From Leptasterias polaris (Eukaryota > Echinodermata > Asteroidea > Forcipulatida > Asteriidae): 64,000 bases of DNA. Each line of letters starts with the position of its first letter. Within the stretch, counting starts at the first letter, position 1. The notes beneath the pieces are model-generated. The model was not told the DNA's origin, made no database searches, and saw only the letters and a program-made list of their open reading frames with translations. Location of the stretch: the NCBI GenBank assembly GCA_037783415.1, contig JAZGTN010000022.1, positions 4,774,001 to 4,838,000 on the forward strand, written 5' to 3'. Shown one piece after another: positions 1 through 10,481 of the stretch. The translations under genes were made by a program, and so were the position numbers.

Positions 1-59
1 AATCCGAAGGCAACGTGTCCCTTTAAGCGCCCAATCCGAAGGCAACGTGTCCCTTTAAG
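1..59. mobile_element. Two direct copies of a fold-back MITE end
   Basis: AATCCGAAGGCAACGTGTCC plus CTTTAAG appears at 1-27 and again at 32-58, separated by CGCC. It equals the right end of the fold-back element at 8268-8659. The rest of the first element lies outside the window. Confidence 0.8.
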
Positions 60-291
60 TTTTAGTTTGGTTTTACCTTTATTGTACACAAAACTTAGTG
101 CAAAAGGGAAACCCTGAACAGGCTCCATGTCCACGAGATGAAACCCTACACCAATCATTCCCCCTTTTATATATTATTCATGAAAACCTGTTAATAATAA
201 TAATTAGTGGGTTTATGTATAGGGCCAAATTAATTACCAATGATATATGACACATGTCTACAAACAGGTAAGGACCGCCTACCAAATCAGT
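60..291. other. No recognisable feature
   Basis: AT-rich DNA with no long open frame, repeat or RNA signature that I can name. Confidence 0.5.
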
Positions 292-497
292 ACACTCTAC
301 AAACGCCCGGGTCATGACCTACATCCGGGTTCCGTGCATGAGACCGGACCCATATTATCTGTGTCATTATGACCTGGAATCTGTGTCAGTATGATGGAGA
401 ATCCGGGTTAAAATCCAAATTCCGGGTCAGCCAGACACGGAATTGTGTCAGGCCCTCTGGAACCCGGAATACTGATCACTTCTGATCCGGGAGTGTA
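292..497. mobile_element. GGGTCA-type inverted-repeat element, copy 1
   Basis: Bounded by ACACTCTACAAACGCCCGGG and TGATCCGGGAGTGTA. Inside are repeated words of the type CCGGGTT, GTGTCA and GGAATCCGG. It belongs with 15378-15593, 15750-16503, 33488-33712 and 43195-43470. Confidence 0.6.
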
Positions 498-1829
498 TGG
501 AATTTTCAAAAGGTTTGTTGTATCACCAGTAGGCCTACTTATCTCTCAATGAGTTGTGTTGGTTCTGAAATAAAATATTGGTTTACAAATCGAGGTTTCA
601 ATCACTATCTTCTGATCTTCTTCTGAATAAAAAAAAATTAAAAATAAATTACAATTTGGCATAAAAGTTTCCACTTTGTGAAAATCCTCTGCAAGTCACG
701 ACAGGGAGCGCTGTTATCCCATTATCGCATGGCTTCAAAATGATTGCTTAGTTTCCCTCAGGAAAGGAAAGAGCTTTGAGAAGGTATAATAATCAAACAG
801 ACCGGCGTGCCAGCACTGCATGCATCGCTGCCACGCGGTGGTACACTTTGCTATCGTATGAAGATAGCTGTAATGCTATTACATTGCTAATAATGCAAAC
901 TGATATCGCGGTGTGGTAATACTTCACTCTCGTTATTGCTCACATTTCAAACCGTGTTATTAATCTATTTTCTTCACTGCGGAAGAAAAGTGTCATTCAG
1001 ACCTCAATATTTATTGAATTTTCTGCCTTGGAAATAATGCTTCTTTGGTTACATCTTTAAATCAATGTTTTGGCTACATTAGGCTATGTACTGTTTGGAA
1101 ATTTCATGAAGTATGGAAATAAATGTGAGTTTGAATTGAAAAACATTGATCTCAAAACTTCACAAAATGCAGCAGGAATAAAGTATTAAGCCCCTTTTCC
1201 CTCTAAACATTTACCAATGAAACTGACATGCCCTTTTAACGTTGAGATTAATAGCCTCGGAATCTAACCGTATGGGAAACCAACCCTTTAAAGGCTCTGC
1301 CAAATACACCTGTTTCAATATGGCGGTCTCGTTTGATTATACCATAGTTCTGTTTAAATTAAAATTCAAAATGCTCCCTTCGCTAACGTCTATACTTAGT
1401 ACGTTATAAATTGTGATTGTCTATTCCTTGTATAATAACGGCTCCAATCGTGTTGCATGACAAATTGATTGTGATTTCCTGTTTAAGGTATTCTTGGTAG
1501 ATTCATTATAGAAACTCACAAGTCTCGGTTGTAGAATGGCGCCACAAGGCAATCTTGTAACACCTCATAGTCTGGGACTCGGATTGTCCAAAGCCCACAC
1601 AGCTACGACTTGGGACCAGTTTCAATGCTTGGACACAAATGTAACTAAGAGTAAGAGCAAAGCCGACCAGGGAAAAAAAATGAAAGTCAAAATACCATGT
1701 CATAATGATGTACAATTTGCAACCGATTTCCTGTATATCGTTGCTGAGCAGAGCGTTGTCTCAGACGCTATCATTAGCTAAAGCAGGTCTATGCAATATT
1801 GTGCATTTGTCTCAGCTAATAAAGAGCTG
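498..1829. other. No recognisable gene or repeat
   Basis: Open frames of 60-80 codons at 1506-1781 on both strands overlap each other and show no family resemblance. No RNA gene seen. Confidence 0.5.
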
Positions 1830-2770
1830 GTTAAGCACACAAACTAAACCGGAAGATTTGCACATGATACTTAACCGTCTCCGGGACAAGCAGAAGAACT
1901 GGAAGAAATGTTTACAGATCTGGAGAGCAAGAAGGTTTGTTTGTAGTTTGTTTGTTGGGTTGTTTGTTTGTTTGTTTGTTGTTTGTTGGGTTGTTTGTTT
2001 GTTTGTTTGTTGGGTTGTTTGTTTGTTTGTTTGTTTGTTTGTTTATTTATTTCCATATAATATCACAACTATAGACAATATGTTGGTGGTCAAAAACAAA
2101 AGCCATGTTCAATGTACACGCAGACAGCAAGGAAACTAAAACTGGAACCGAAATATTGGATTCAGTTTAAGCAAAATACACACATTTAGGACAAGAAATT
2201 TGGCCAGATTGAAACCCAGACTCAATAAAACAAAAGGAAAAGAAAGCAGGATCGGCAGCTTTCAGTAAACATAAAGATATTCTGACAGAGAAGTCAATAC
2301 CAAACTGTCTTAAAAAAATGAAACTTTTCCACCAGTGTGTCTTGCCATCTATGACGTATGGAAGCGAAACATGGTCTTTGACTATAATGGAAAGGAAAAT
2401 GCCAACAGGCCGAAGAATCATGGAACGGATGATGCTTGGCTACATAAGGAGATACCGCAACACAAATGCTTGGATCAGTGATCAAACTGAAGTCAGTGAT
2501 GCAATAGTAACAACAACAATGATAACATGGAGATGGGAGGGACACCAAAACAGAACAAAACATGAAAGATGGAGGAAAATCACAATTTAATGGCAATCTC
2601 TCTCTGGGAAAAGAAAAAAACGTGGCAGACCTCGAGCAAGATGGAGAGATGAGATAGTCAGAGACGTGGGATCAACAGCTTGATAAAGATATACGTAGAA
2701 CAGAAATACTTGGCACAGTTTGGGTGAGGCCTTCACCCAGCAGTGGGATGACATTGGATAATGATGAAAC
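1830..2770 (+). mobile_element. Decayed RTE-like LINE, C-terminal part of the reverse transcriptase
   Basis: Three separated stretches match one endonuclease-reverse transcriptase: TKPEDLHMILNRLRDKQKNW (1840-1900), THLGQEIWPD then AAFSKHKDILTEK (2184-2310, broken by an in-frame stop), and LFHQCVLPSMTYGSETWSLT with GRRIMERMMLGYIRRYRN (2321-2590). After a further stop, KRGRPRARWRDEIVRDVGS (about 2600-2685) and LGEAFTQQWDDIG (about 2720-2760) follow in other frames; these are typical of the RTE clade and its relatives. The 3' end runs into TAATGATGAAAC. Endonuclease and most of the RT core are absent. Non-functional. Confidence 0.82.
1934..2051. repeat. (TTTG)n microsatellite inside the LINE
   Basis: About 118 bases of TTTG units with three TGGG/TAG interruptions. 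It lies between the first and second recognisable LINE stretches. Confidence 0.95.
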
Positions 2771-4078
2771 ACACAAACATGCTAAGCACCGACAATTAAT
2801 TTATTTACTTACAGCAAAAAAAGGAATAACCAGCAAAAGATCATGTAATGCACATGGTTTGTGACTGGTTCGATGCAGTTGTTTTCTTGACAAACATAAA
2901 GTGAGCAACAATTGCCTGAACAATGCGGGATTTATATATTATTGTTTTTCTTCTTCTTCTGTTTTGAATAACTTTTTTACTTTAACAAGAACCAGTTAAA
3001 AACAATTGTCATTTGGGTAGTATCTTGTTTGCTGAAGCAAGATTTGATTTACTTTGCTGAGCGACTTTTGTGCGCTTAAGCAGATCTGTTAAAGCCACAT
3101 GATGAGCATCGATTTCATATTTTCACAAATGAGATTTATTTTTTTCTTGAAATCAAGAGAATTGATATAAAATCTACTCCCGCAAAATCCAATGCCATGC
3201 AGCCATTCAAATGTATTGTGCAATATTAGAGATAATGGTACTTTGATTAAACTACTGAAATATCTACAATTATTATTTATATACAATGGAGACAGTGGTA
3301 AACTATTCAGGCAAACTATATAGAAGGCTGTCTGGTATCAACTTGAAAAAGAGATACCCAACTGATTGAAAAAAGAGTCGAGGAAAAACTCCAATCCGAC
3401 GATGCTATTAAATTTACGAGGTCTAATATTCGGCTGAGTTTCTAGACGAAAAGGCTCATCTTAGAGGGAGAGTCTTTCATAATTAGTGTACGGATATACC
3501 GCCAGTCGGTTCCATGACAATCGCTGAGACCTGAGCAGACCCGAGCCATCCAGGCGACCTATCATCACCGCGTGGCTGCAGTGATTTACCATACCATCAA
3601 TCATTGCCTCCAACTCTAATTGGCAAGACTATACGGAATAATTTGCGGGGAAAGGGCAAAGTGAGGAGAAAGCATAGCCGGGGTTTATTATCTTTCTAGG
3701 CGTTGTTGTACGAAGCCGACCCAGGCACGGACACCAGTCTCCGGCACGTGTCTGAGGTTAGCCTTTGAGGGTCGGTCTCGGTTTGTCACTTTTGGTTAAA
3801 AGCCACAGTGTGCGTCGGTTGGTGTTAACTTACAAAATGAAGAGGCAATCAATTTTTACTTTTAACACAAATATTAATTTCACTTGCGATCAATTGTCAT
3901 CGTTACATTTTCCCACAGACAGAATTTAAACGAAGCACGTTGTATGAACGTGCACAAAAACCCCAACAAAACATAAAGATTGTATTTGACAAAATGACTT
4001 GAGCGTAAGAGTTTCAAAAGATGCACTTGTCGGATTGAGTATATATAGTTTCTCATTAGTATAAAAACAAAACAAATG
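2771..4078. other. No recognisable feature
   Basis: Unassigned DNA. 3480-3800 is more GC-rich than its surroundings but has no open frame of note and no tRNA or rRNA signature. Confidence 0.45.
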
Positions 4079-4110
4079 GTTCCTATGGTGTTCCATATGT
4101 GCCACTCCTT

Positions 4111-4299
4111 CCGTCGCCTTTTCAATTTTGTCCGTCGCCTTTTCAATTTTGTCCGTCGCCTTTTCAATTTTGTCCGTCGCCTTTTCAATTTTGTCCGTCG
4201 CCTTTTCAATTTTGTCTGTCGCCTTTTCAATTTTGTCCGTCGACTTTTCAATTTTCTTCCGTCGCCTTTTCAATTTTGTCCGTCGCCTTTTCAATTTTT
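4111..4299. repeat. 21-bp minisatellite, left arm (about 9 units)
   Basis: Unit CCGTCGCCTTTTCAATTTTG plus T, with few variants. Because 21 is a multiple of three and the unit has no stop in most frames, several frames stay open on both strands and produce KLKRRRT or KIEKATD heptads; these are artefacts of the repeat. Confidence 0.95.
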
Positions 4300-4590
4300 C
4301 CATCGTGGGTCCACGTGACTACCAGGTGACTATCACATGACTCCGAAGGAAATTCGACCTTTGGGAGGCATACCGCAGTTGCCAAAATGTATACGTTGCT
4401 TCATCCACAGTCGCGAGACCAGATAACTACGATAATATCCTTTTTCAGTTCCATTCTTGATTTACTAAGCAAAGCCTGTACATAGACAGTATGGTTGAGG
4501 TATCCAATCATTTTTCTTTGCCAACAAATCATCACATGGTCATCATGTGACAGTCACGTGGCCGTTTCAGAAAAAAAATGCGCCTGAAAA

Positions 4591-4800
4591 ATTGAAAAGG
4601 CGACGGAAGAAAATTGAAAAGGCGACGGAAAAAATTGAAAAGTCGACGGACAAAATTGAAAAGTCGACGGACAAAATTGAAAAGGCGACGGACAAAATTG
4701 AAAAGGCGACGGAAAAAATTGAAAAGTCGACGGACAAAATTGAAAAGGCGACGGAAAAAATTGAAAAGGCGACGGAAAAAATTGAAAAGGCGACGGAAGG
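4591..4800. repeat. 21-bp minisatellite, right arm (about 10 units)
   Basis: Unit ATTGAAAAGGCGACGGAAAA plus one base, the reverse complement of the left array. Variants (GTCGACGG for GCGACGG) are distributed differently from the left arm, so the arms have diverged or been reshuffled. Confidence 0.95.
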
Positions 4801-5240
4801 AGTGGCACATATGGAACACCATAGGTTCCCGATATCAGCTAACGAAAAGAATTGTCTGTATGGTCCGATAATGAGCCTGAATATTTTAAAGCTGAGGTCA
4901 TAAGTATGGTTAATAGCACTCTCAGTTCTGGACAACAACACGATGGCACTACAGCAAGACTCGTTCAGAAAATTTGTAAAACCCATTTCGATTCGCGCCA
5001 GGAACTTTGCAATTAACGTCTGCCCACGCTCTCCATAGCCACCCATGCTATTTAAGCCCCATGCTCCTGTAGATTATTCCTACGCACACCGATCTTTCAT
5101 TAAAAAGGAAAAACAACCGCTCGCAGTTTAAACTCCCGCGGACGTTTATTGACAGAAAGGCCTAATTAATTTGAAAGACATGAATTTAGATGAACTGGTT
5201 TAAATGTTGGACACTATTATTCACAGAAGTGTAAGTCTGG

Positions 5241-5262
5241 CCATGGAGGTCTACCTCCATGG
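5241..5262. repeat. Short perfect hairpin
   Basis: CCATGGAGGT, CT, ACCTCCATGG: 10-bp arms with a 2-base loop, flanked by TCTGGCC/GTCTGGCCA direct words. Confidence 0.8.
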
Positions 5263-7717
5263 TCTGGCCAAAATAGATTCGACTAAAGACGTTCGCAGTG
5301 GGGGCCAGTTCTGAGAGGCCGAATTCGTGGCGGAATAAGCGGAGGTTTTGGGACCGCTGTTTACCACCAGTGAATCAGACGACCGATGGAAGAGCAATGA
5401 TACAAGCAATCCTGTATTGAAACCGGCGGCTTCTCTTCCTTGACGAAAGAAGATGAAATACGGAGATCTTCAACCTGTCAATATTTAACTTTTGTCGCCA
5501 ATATTTCACTTGCGAGGTAGGCAATCCGCAGCGATGTTTATACAGCGAGTGTGACCTCGGACAAGCGCGTCCCCACGGTGTCGAGCTCGATGCACGACTG
5601 GTATTTACACGGTACTTGTAAACACGTAACACAAGACGGTAGTTGTTAAATTACTTGATAAACATGGGATGGATTGGAACCGAATTGAGAATGAATCAAT
5701 GGGGGACGATCTGGTGGCCCTCTCGAGAATAACATGGAAATGCAGACTGGGTAGGGACGGTAGAAATGAAAAGTAAACACGGATGGGGCGAAAAGGTAGT
5801 GTGGGACCTTTTCGCTGGATTAGCCTCCAAAGAATTCCTCTACCCGATTCCCGTCCAACATGGAGAAGAAAATCCTCCATGCTCCAAACACCACATTAAA
5901 CTCATTCACTGTCTTGATATATATCTTCCTGACAGAGAATTGAGCTTACATTTCGCACATATCTCGCATGCAGTTTTTACCCGTTCAAATCACTGACACC
6001 AAACCGAAGCTGTACTAATAGAGAAGATAACCTGGGCCCAATCCATTGAAGCTAGTCGGCACAAATGTTTGCTTAGCAGAAACGGGGTTCCAGCCCAAAT
6101 TCCCCATCATTCACATAGTTGTTTGTAACTGGTGCCCTACTTAAATGGTGAAATGTTTATGTAGGATGAGGTCCCATTTTCCCGGCTTCAGGTATAATGC
6201 ATAAGGCATGGCTTTGACCTTGCAATGATTTCACGCATGAACAGTGCAGTGAGGCACCTCGAGCTCGCCATCTTCATGTGGATGCAGAATAATAATGTCA
6301 AATGCGTAGGCCCCTATTCCACGAATATTGGCGGACACGGTTTACATGCGTTTCAACTCATCTCGGTTTTGACTAAAAAGCAGAAACCTTGCGTGTTGTT
6401 GACTCATTGTTTTGCAATACAAACATCACAATGTAATAATTTTGAGTCTCGGACTAGTTCCGTTAATTATCTGTTGGTTGGAACATTAGATGGAGAAAAT
6501 AATGACGTGTTTTTGTTCACAAACTGAATTTATTCTTCGCTTTGTCCTCTCGTTCCTTGCTTGTTCTGTCCATGATTATTTGTGTTCTACCAGTATGTCA
6601 TCCAGTTCTTCACGATGAAACGTTTTTGTTTCCTGTGTCAAATCAATCTACCACAGAGGCCGTGTGGCCACAGGACAATGAAAGTCAGCATTCATTGTTC
6701 AATATGAAACAAGACAAGGAAAAGATGTAAGGAATTATACATGGGCTTTCCATAGTGCAAAGGTCAAAGGTCAGGGTCACCTGGCTATGCAGGCCATTGT
6801 TCATCAACAGATGTTTTTTAATGATGCCGCTTTTATGTTTTTTTTTCTTTTTCTGCACGTCATTGAGTCCATGATAATAACGACTTGTTTCATGCCGGTT
6901 CGAAGCAGACTGTTATCCCTGACGACAAAATGGCAGCCAAAGACAAAAGCTCGGTGCGCTTCATCCTTCCCTTTATTGCCAACTCGTCCTTGTACGGCCG
7001 CGAGGGACGTCCGTGAGGTCCCTGGATGTGCCACCTCGCACCTCCCGCATAATATCCATCAGATAATCATCGAGACCGTCACGTATACACAAAGCAAAAA
7101 ATTGTCATTAATCTAGTCTTATAACGACTCTGATGCTATTGGACTCAGGTGGTTTTACGACTATAGACTGCACCACTAAACAATAAAACGTACTGCAAAT
7201 TCACTCTGACATGTTCTATGAATTGGCGGGAAATGATGAAGCTACGTGTGGCTCCGTTTGAAGAAGAAAAATCAGCATAAGAATGCGCTTAAAACACAAA
7301 GTATAGATTGGTAATTCTTGGGGGAAACAAATTAATGTAGATCTGAAAGCTAACTGAATATCAAGCTAAGCCAGTACCAATCCTTCGGGGAAACATTTCC
7401 GGATAAAAGACGTTGACGAAATAGCATTTGAAGACCCTCTAAACAATCATTTACTTCGATTGCAAGCATTATGCATGAACAACCGCCCACAAAATCACTG
7501 ACAGAAAATCAATAGTTTTTTATTGTTTTCACTCCATTGCGATCACGAAGCTCTGAGATAATTTGTTCACAGGTTGGCTGTTTGACTACTTATTGAAAAC
7601 TGGAGGTACACATGAATTTTCTCTTTCAAAACCCATGATGTAACAAACACGAACGTCAACTAAAAACGGCCGTTTCTTTACCGCTTGCTATTTCAGACAG
7701 TAATTGTATCATCACAC

Positions 7718-7800
7718 TCTCCATATTGGGGACATTGATATCCTCATTGGGGAAGTAGGTCTCAATCAGGGTAGAAGTATATCCCAATTGGAACAGTTTC
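7718..7800. repeat. ATTGGGG/CAGGGTAGAAG dispersed repeat, single unit
   Basis: Contains ATTGGGGACATTGATATCCT, CATTGGGGAAGTAGG, ATCAGGGTAGAAGTATATCC and CAATTGG, the same order of words as the tandem array at 23690-24030 and the unit at 52580-52680. Confidence 0.65.
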
Positions 7801-8267
7801 AGTGTCACTGACGACCCGTAGTGCTAAGGTAACCGTGTGAGACAACACTTCCAACATATTTCTGTAAATATATCAAATTGTGTCCATTTCAGATAAATTG
7901 GGCATTGTCAAGGAAAACAAATATGGGGCGTGTATTTAACAATAGGCCTACGTCAATAATGCGTACAGTAGGTCTGTTGAGTTTTAGCTGAGAGACATTT
8001 ATGGAGGGTCCACCTTATAAGCCAGACACACCATGTACAGACAAAATATTCCAATAATCACTTTTATTATGCCAATAATTACACCCGGACTACAAATTAC
8101 TCTCACAACTAAAATTTGACATTCAGCATTGAAACTACCACACGTGCAACAATAATTAATACATTTGTCACGACAGTGAATTTCTTAGACTAACTGCGAA
8201 TTCGTAATTGGGCATCTTGAAAGAGCCTGACGTCATGCACGTGACAGCCAAGCTTTTGAAGGAAGAC

Positions 8268-8659
8268 TTAAAGGGACACGTTGCCTTGGATCGGACGAGT
8301 TGGTCTATAAAAAGCGTTTGTAACCGTTTGTTATGAAATGCATATGGTTAGAAAGATGTTTTAAAAGTAGAATACAATGATCCACACAAATATGGCTCGA
8401 AATTGCGTGGTTTTCCTTTTACTTTGCGAACTAACACGGTCGGCCATTTATGGGAGTCAACGAAATTTGACTCCCATAAATGGCCGACCGTGTTAGTTCA
8501 CGATGTAAAAGGAAAACCACGCAATTTCGAGGCATATTTGTGTGGATCATTGTATTCTACTTTTAAAACATCTTTCTAACCATATGCATTTTATAACAAA
8601 CGGTTACAAATGCTTTTTATAGACCAACTCGTCCAATCCAAGGCAACGTGTCCCTTTAA
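8268..8659. mobile_element. 392-bp fold-back MITE, near-perfect arms
   Basis: Starts TTAAAGGGACACGTTGCCTT and ends AAGGCAACGTGTCCCTTTAA. The arms (about 193 bp each) pair over nearly their whole length around a loop near 8461-8466 (GAGTCAACGAAATTTGACTC). TTAA at both ends fits a TTAA target, as used by piggyBac- or Kolobok-type transposases; which is not decidable here. Related copies: 38255-38640, 60764-61130 and the fragment at 1-59. Confidence 0.9.
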
Positions 8660-10325
8660 CTTTTGCTGACACATATATGGCGATGGCTGAGGAAGAAGTG
8701 GTTAAGTCCGAAGGGCAAAAAAAGCGTAATTTTTATCGATTCCAGGCGGGAGTTCCAAAGAGATGCAGCACGATTGATTGAGATTATGACCACCACACTA
8801 AAACCGTCGGAATTGGGTGTTTCATGTTGTCTCCGTTTCGTTAATTGTCTAATATACAAATTTATAGTAGTTGTGAGACAAAATAGTAGCTTTATTGAGC
8901 GGGTCAACTACACGTCATCAGCAGCTTGCCCGTCTAAAAACAACGCCGACAAAATTTCCCCAAACAACAATTTGGACCAACCCCGTTGTGCAGTAATCAT
9001 GCACAATGAGACTGACCATCTTGTTAATGTTAATGACAAACACAAGTAAATTCAATAATATCTTGCGACTTTAAGCTTTATTAATCCACTTCAATAAATA
9101 TACTTAGACATTTTCATGGATTACAAATACTTCTTAAAAAGCCTAGCATGAATCAACTAACAAGCTATTTTGTTTTCCTTAAAAATAAATATTTCTTTTG
9201 TCTATTTATAACATAATTATTAAAATTATTATAAACAATATTTAAAGATTGTGTTTCTAATTACAAGAGAAATTCTGTGTCTTGTGTTTTTTATTTTGGA
9301 ATAAAAGTGGTGTTTGTAGAAGTTCAACAAAACCAAACCTAGATCAAGGCGATGGAAAAAGAAGAATAAACAATAATACAAATGAATGAGCAGTGAATAG
9401 CTCTGTCTTCAATAGTTTCTTATCTGACGATGGAAAGTTTTATAATGAAAGAGTTTGTAGCTATATAGTTAAAGCTGAGCTCTATGGGATTTGGCCCAAG
9501 TCGTTTCATCCACTGTCAATATTTGTATATGAAAATGTTCAATATAGTAGCAAACAATCTGAAAGTTCATATATTATGAGTACCATTAAACATCTAGAGA
9601 GGAAAAGCATTTCTCCATTGATCTGTGAGCAGAATTTATTCCAGGTTTTGTGGGCTCTTTTATATGTCACATCGTCTATGACAGGTCAAGCCTCACCAGC
9701 CCCTCATTGCTCTAACCTACCCATCAATGTTAATCAACCCAACTGAAGTTGTAGGACTCATTAGATTCATTTGTTTAACAAAGCCAATTAGTGACACCAG
9801 TTGTCATTGATTGCTGGTTTTCTCGGAATATCCAACAAACAGCAATTAGCCCTGTGCGGTCTCTAAACTCTCTAGCTATAAATGAATAAATGAAGTGATG
9901 CATTTTCCCCCGAGTCAGTAGATTTTAATTATTAAACAACTTGCCATCAGGTTATTAGAAGGTGTGCATGAGGTTTGAACGAAAGTCTTTGTCTGGAGGA
10001 AAGTGGGGAAGGGGTGTGTCGTGCCCATTAGGGCCGGGAGGAAGTAGATATTATCATCTCCTTCTACCTCACTCCCTCCTTTTTGGGACTGGTGCTCAAT
10101 TTTTATAAAGCCGGCAAGCCAACTAACTTGGAAACCCCACAAAAATAGCAGGAAACGGTGACCCATCAAATTAACGTGTAGTATCCAGTGACTGGTACCC
10201 ACAGTCTGTCCCGAGCCAATATGGCTCAACACTCATCAGGCCGGTGTTTATATTCGGTATCATTGGCATTAAACGACTGAGAATATTTATTTCTATTCCC
10301 CCTAAACAGAGTCCATCGCTGACTC
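8660..10325. other. Unassigned DNA
   Basis: Two unrecognised open frames, 8663-9049 (128 codons) and 9393-9746 (117 codons), both plus strand. No domain, signal peptide or splice pattern supports them as genes. 9050-9390 is very AT-rich. Confidence 0.4.
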
Positions 10326-10481
10326 CCCAGCTCTCACCAGTAACCATTTGTACTCCTGGGTGGAGAGAAGCTATTGCTCAAGGACACAAGTTTTGCCACT
10401 GACCAGGACAGGGTTCGAACCCCCACTCAGAACTTCCAGAACTTGAGTCCACCGCCCGGGACCACTCGGCCACGACACCCC
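10326..10481 (-). mobile_element. tRNA-Leu-like SINE, 5' fragment
   Basis: Minus-strand head GGGTGTCGTGGCCGAGTGGT, an anticodon-arm-like ACTCAAGTTCTGGAAG, B box GGGTTCGAACCC, then CTTGTGTCCTTGAGCAATAG and CACCCAGGAG. The 3' half is missing. Same family as the SINEs in the ULK3 introns. Confidence 0.75.

Larger units (their letters stand above)
4079..4827. repeat. Large fold-back structure made of two opposed 21-bp arrays
   Basis: The outer arms CCTATGGTGTTCCATATGTG (4083) and CACATATGGAACACCATAGG (4806) are perfect inverted copies, continue through the two minisatellites, and then through partly inverted CCACGTGACT/AGTCACGTGG words. The unpaired loop is about 4345-4527. No transposase or clear target-site duplication was seen. 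Confidence 0.85.
4828..8267. other. Mostly unassigned DNA
   Basis: Holds a short perfect hairpin at 5241-5262 and a decayed ATTGGGG-type repeat at 7718-7800. Open frames of 60-109 codons (5375-5996, 6225-7116) have no recognisable domains. Confidence 0.45.

Noticed and set aside
3640..3800. Possible structural RNA in a GC-richer patch
   Set aside because: No tRNA boxes, 5S-like or snRNA motifs could be found.
3880..4303. Open frames reading KLKRRRT or EKIEKATDK heptads, coiled-coil-like
   Set aside because: They are translations of a 21-bp minisatellite that is open in several frames on both strands; nothing supports a protein.
8663..9049. 128-codon plus-strand frame
   Set aside because: No domain, start context or splice pattern recognised; a frame of this length is expected by chance in 64 kb.
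9393..9746. 117-codon plus-strand frame
   Set aside because: No recognisable family and AT-rich context; likely chance.
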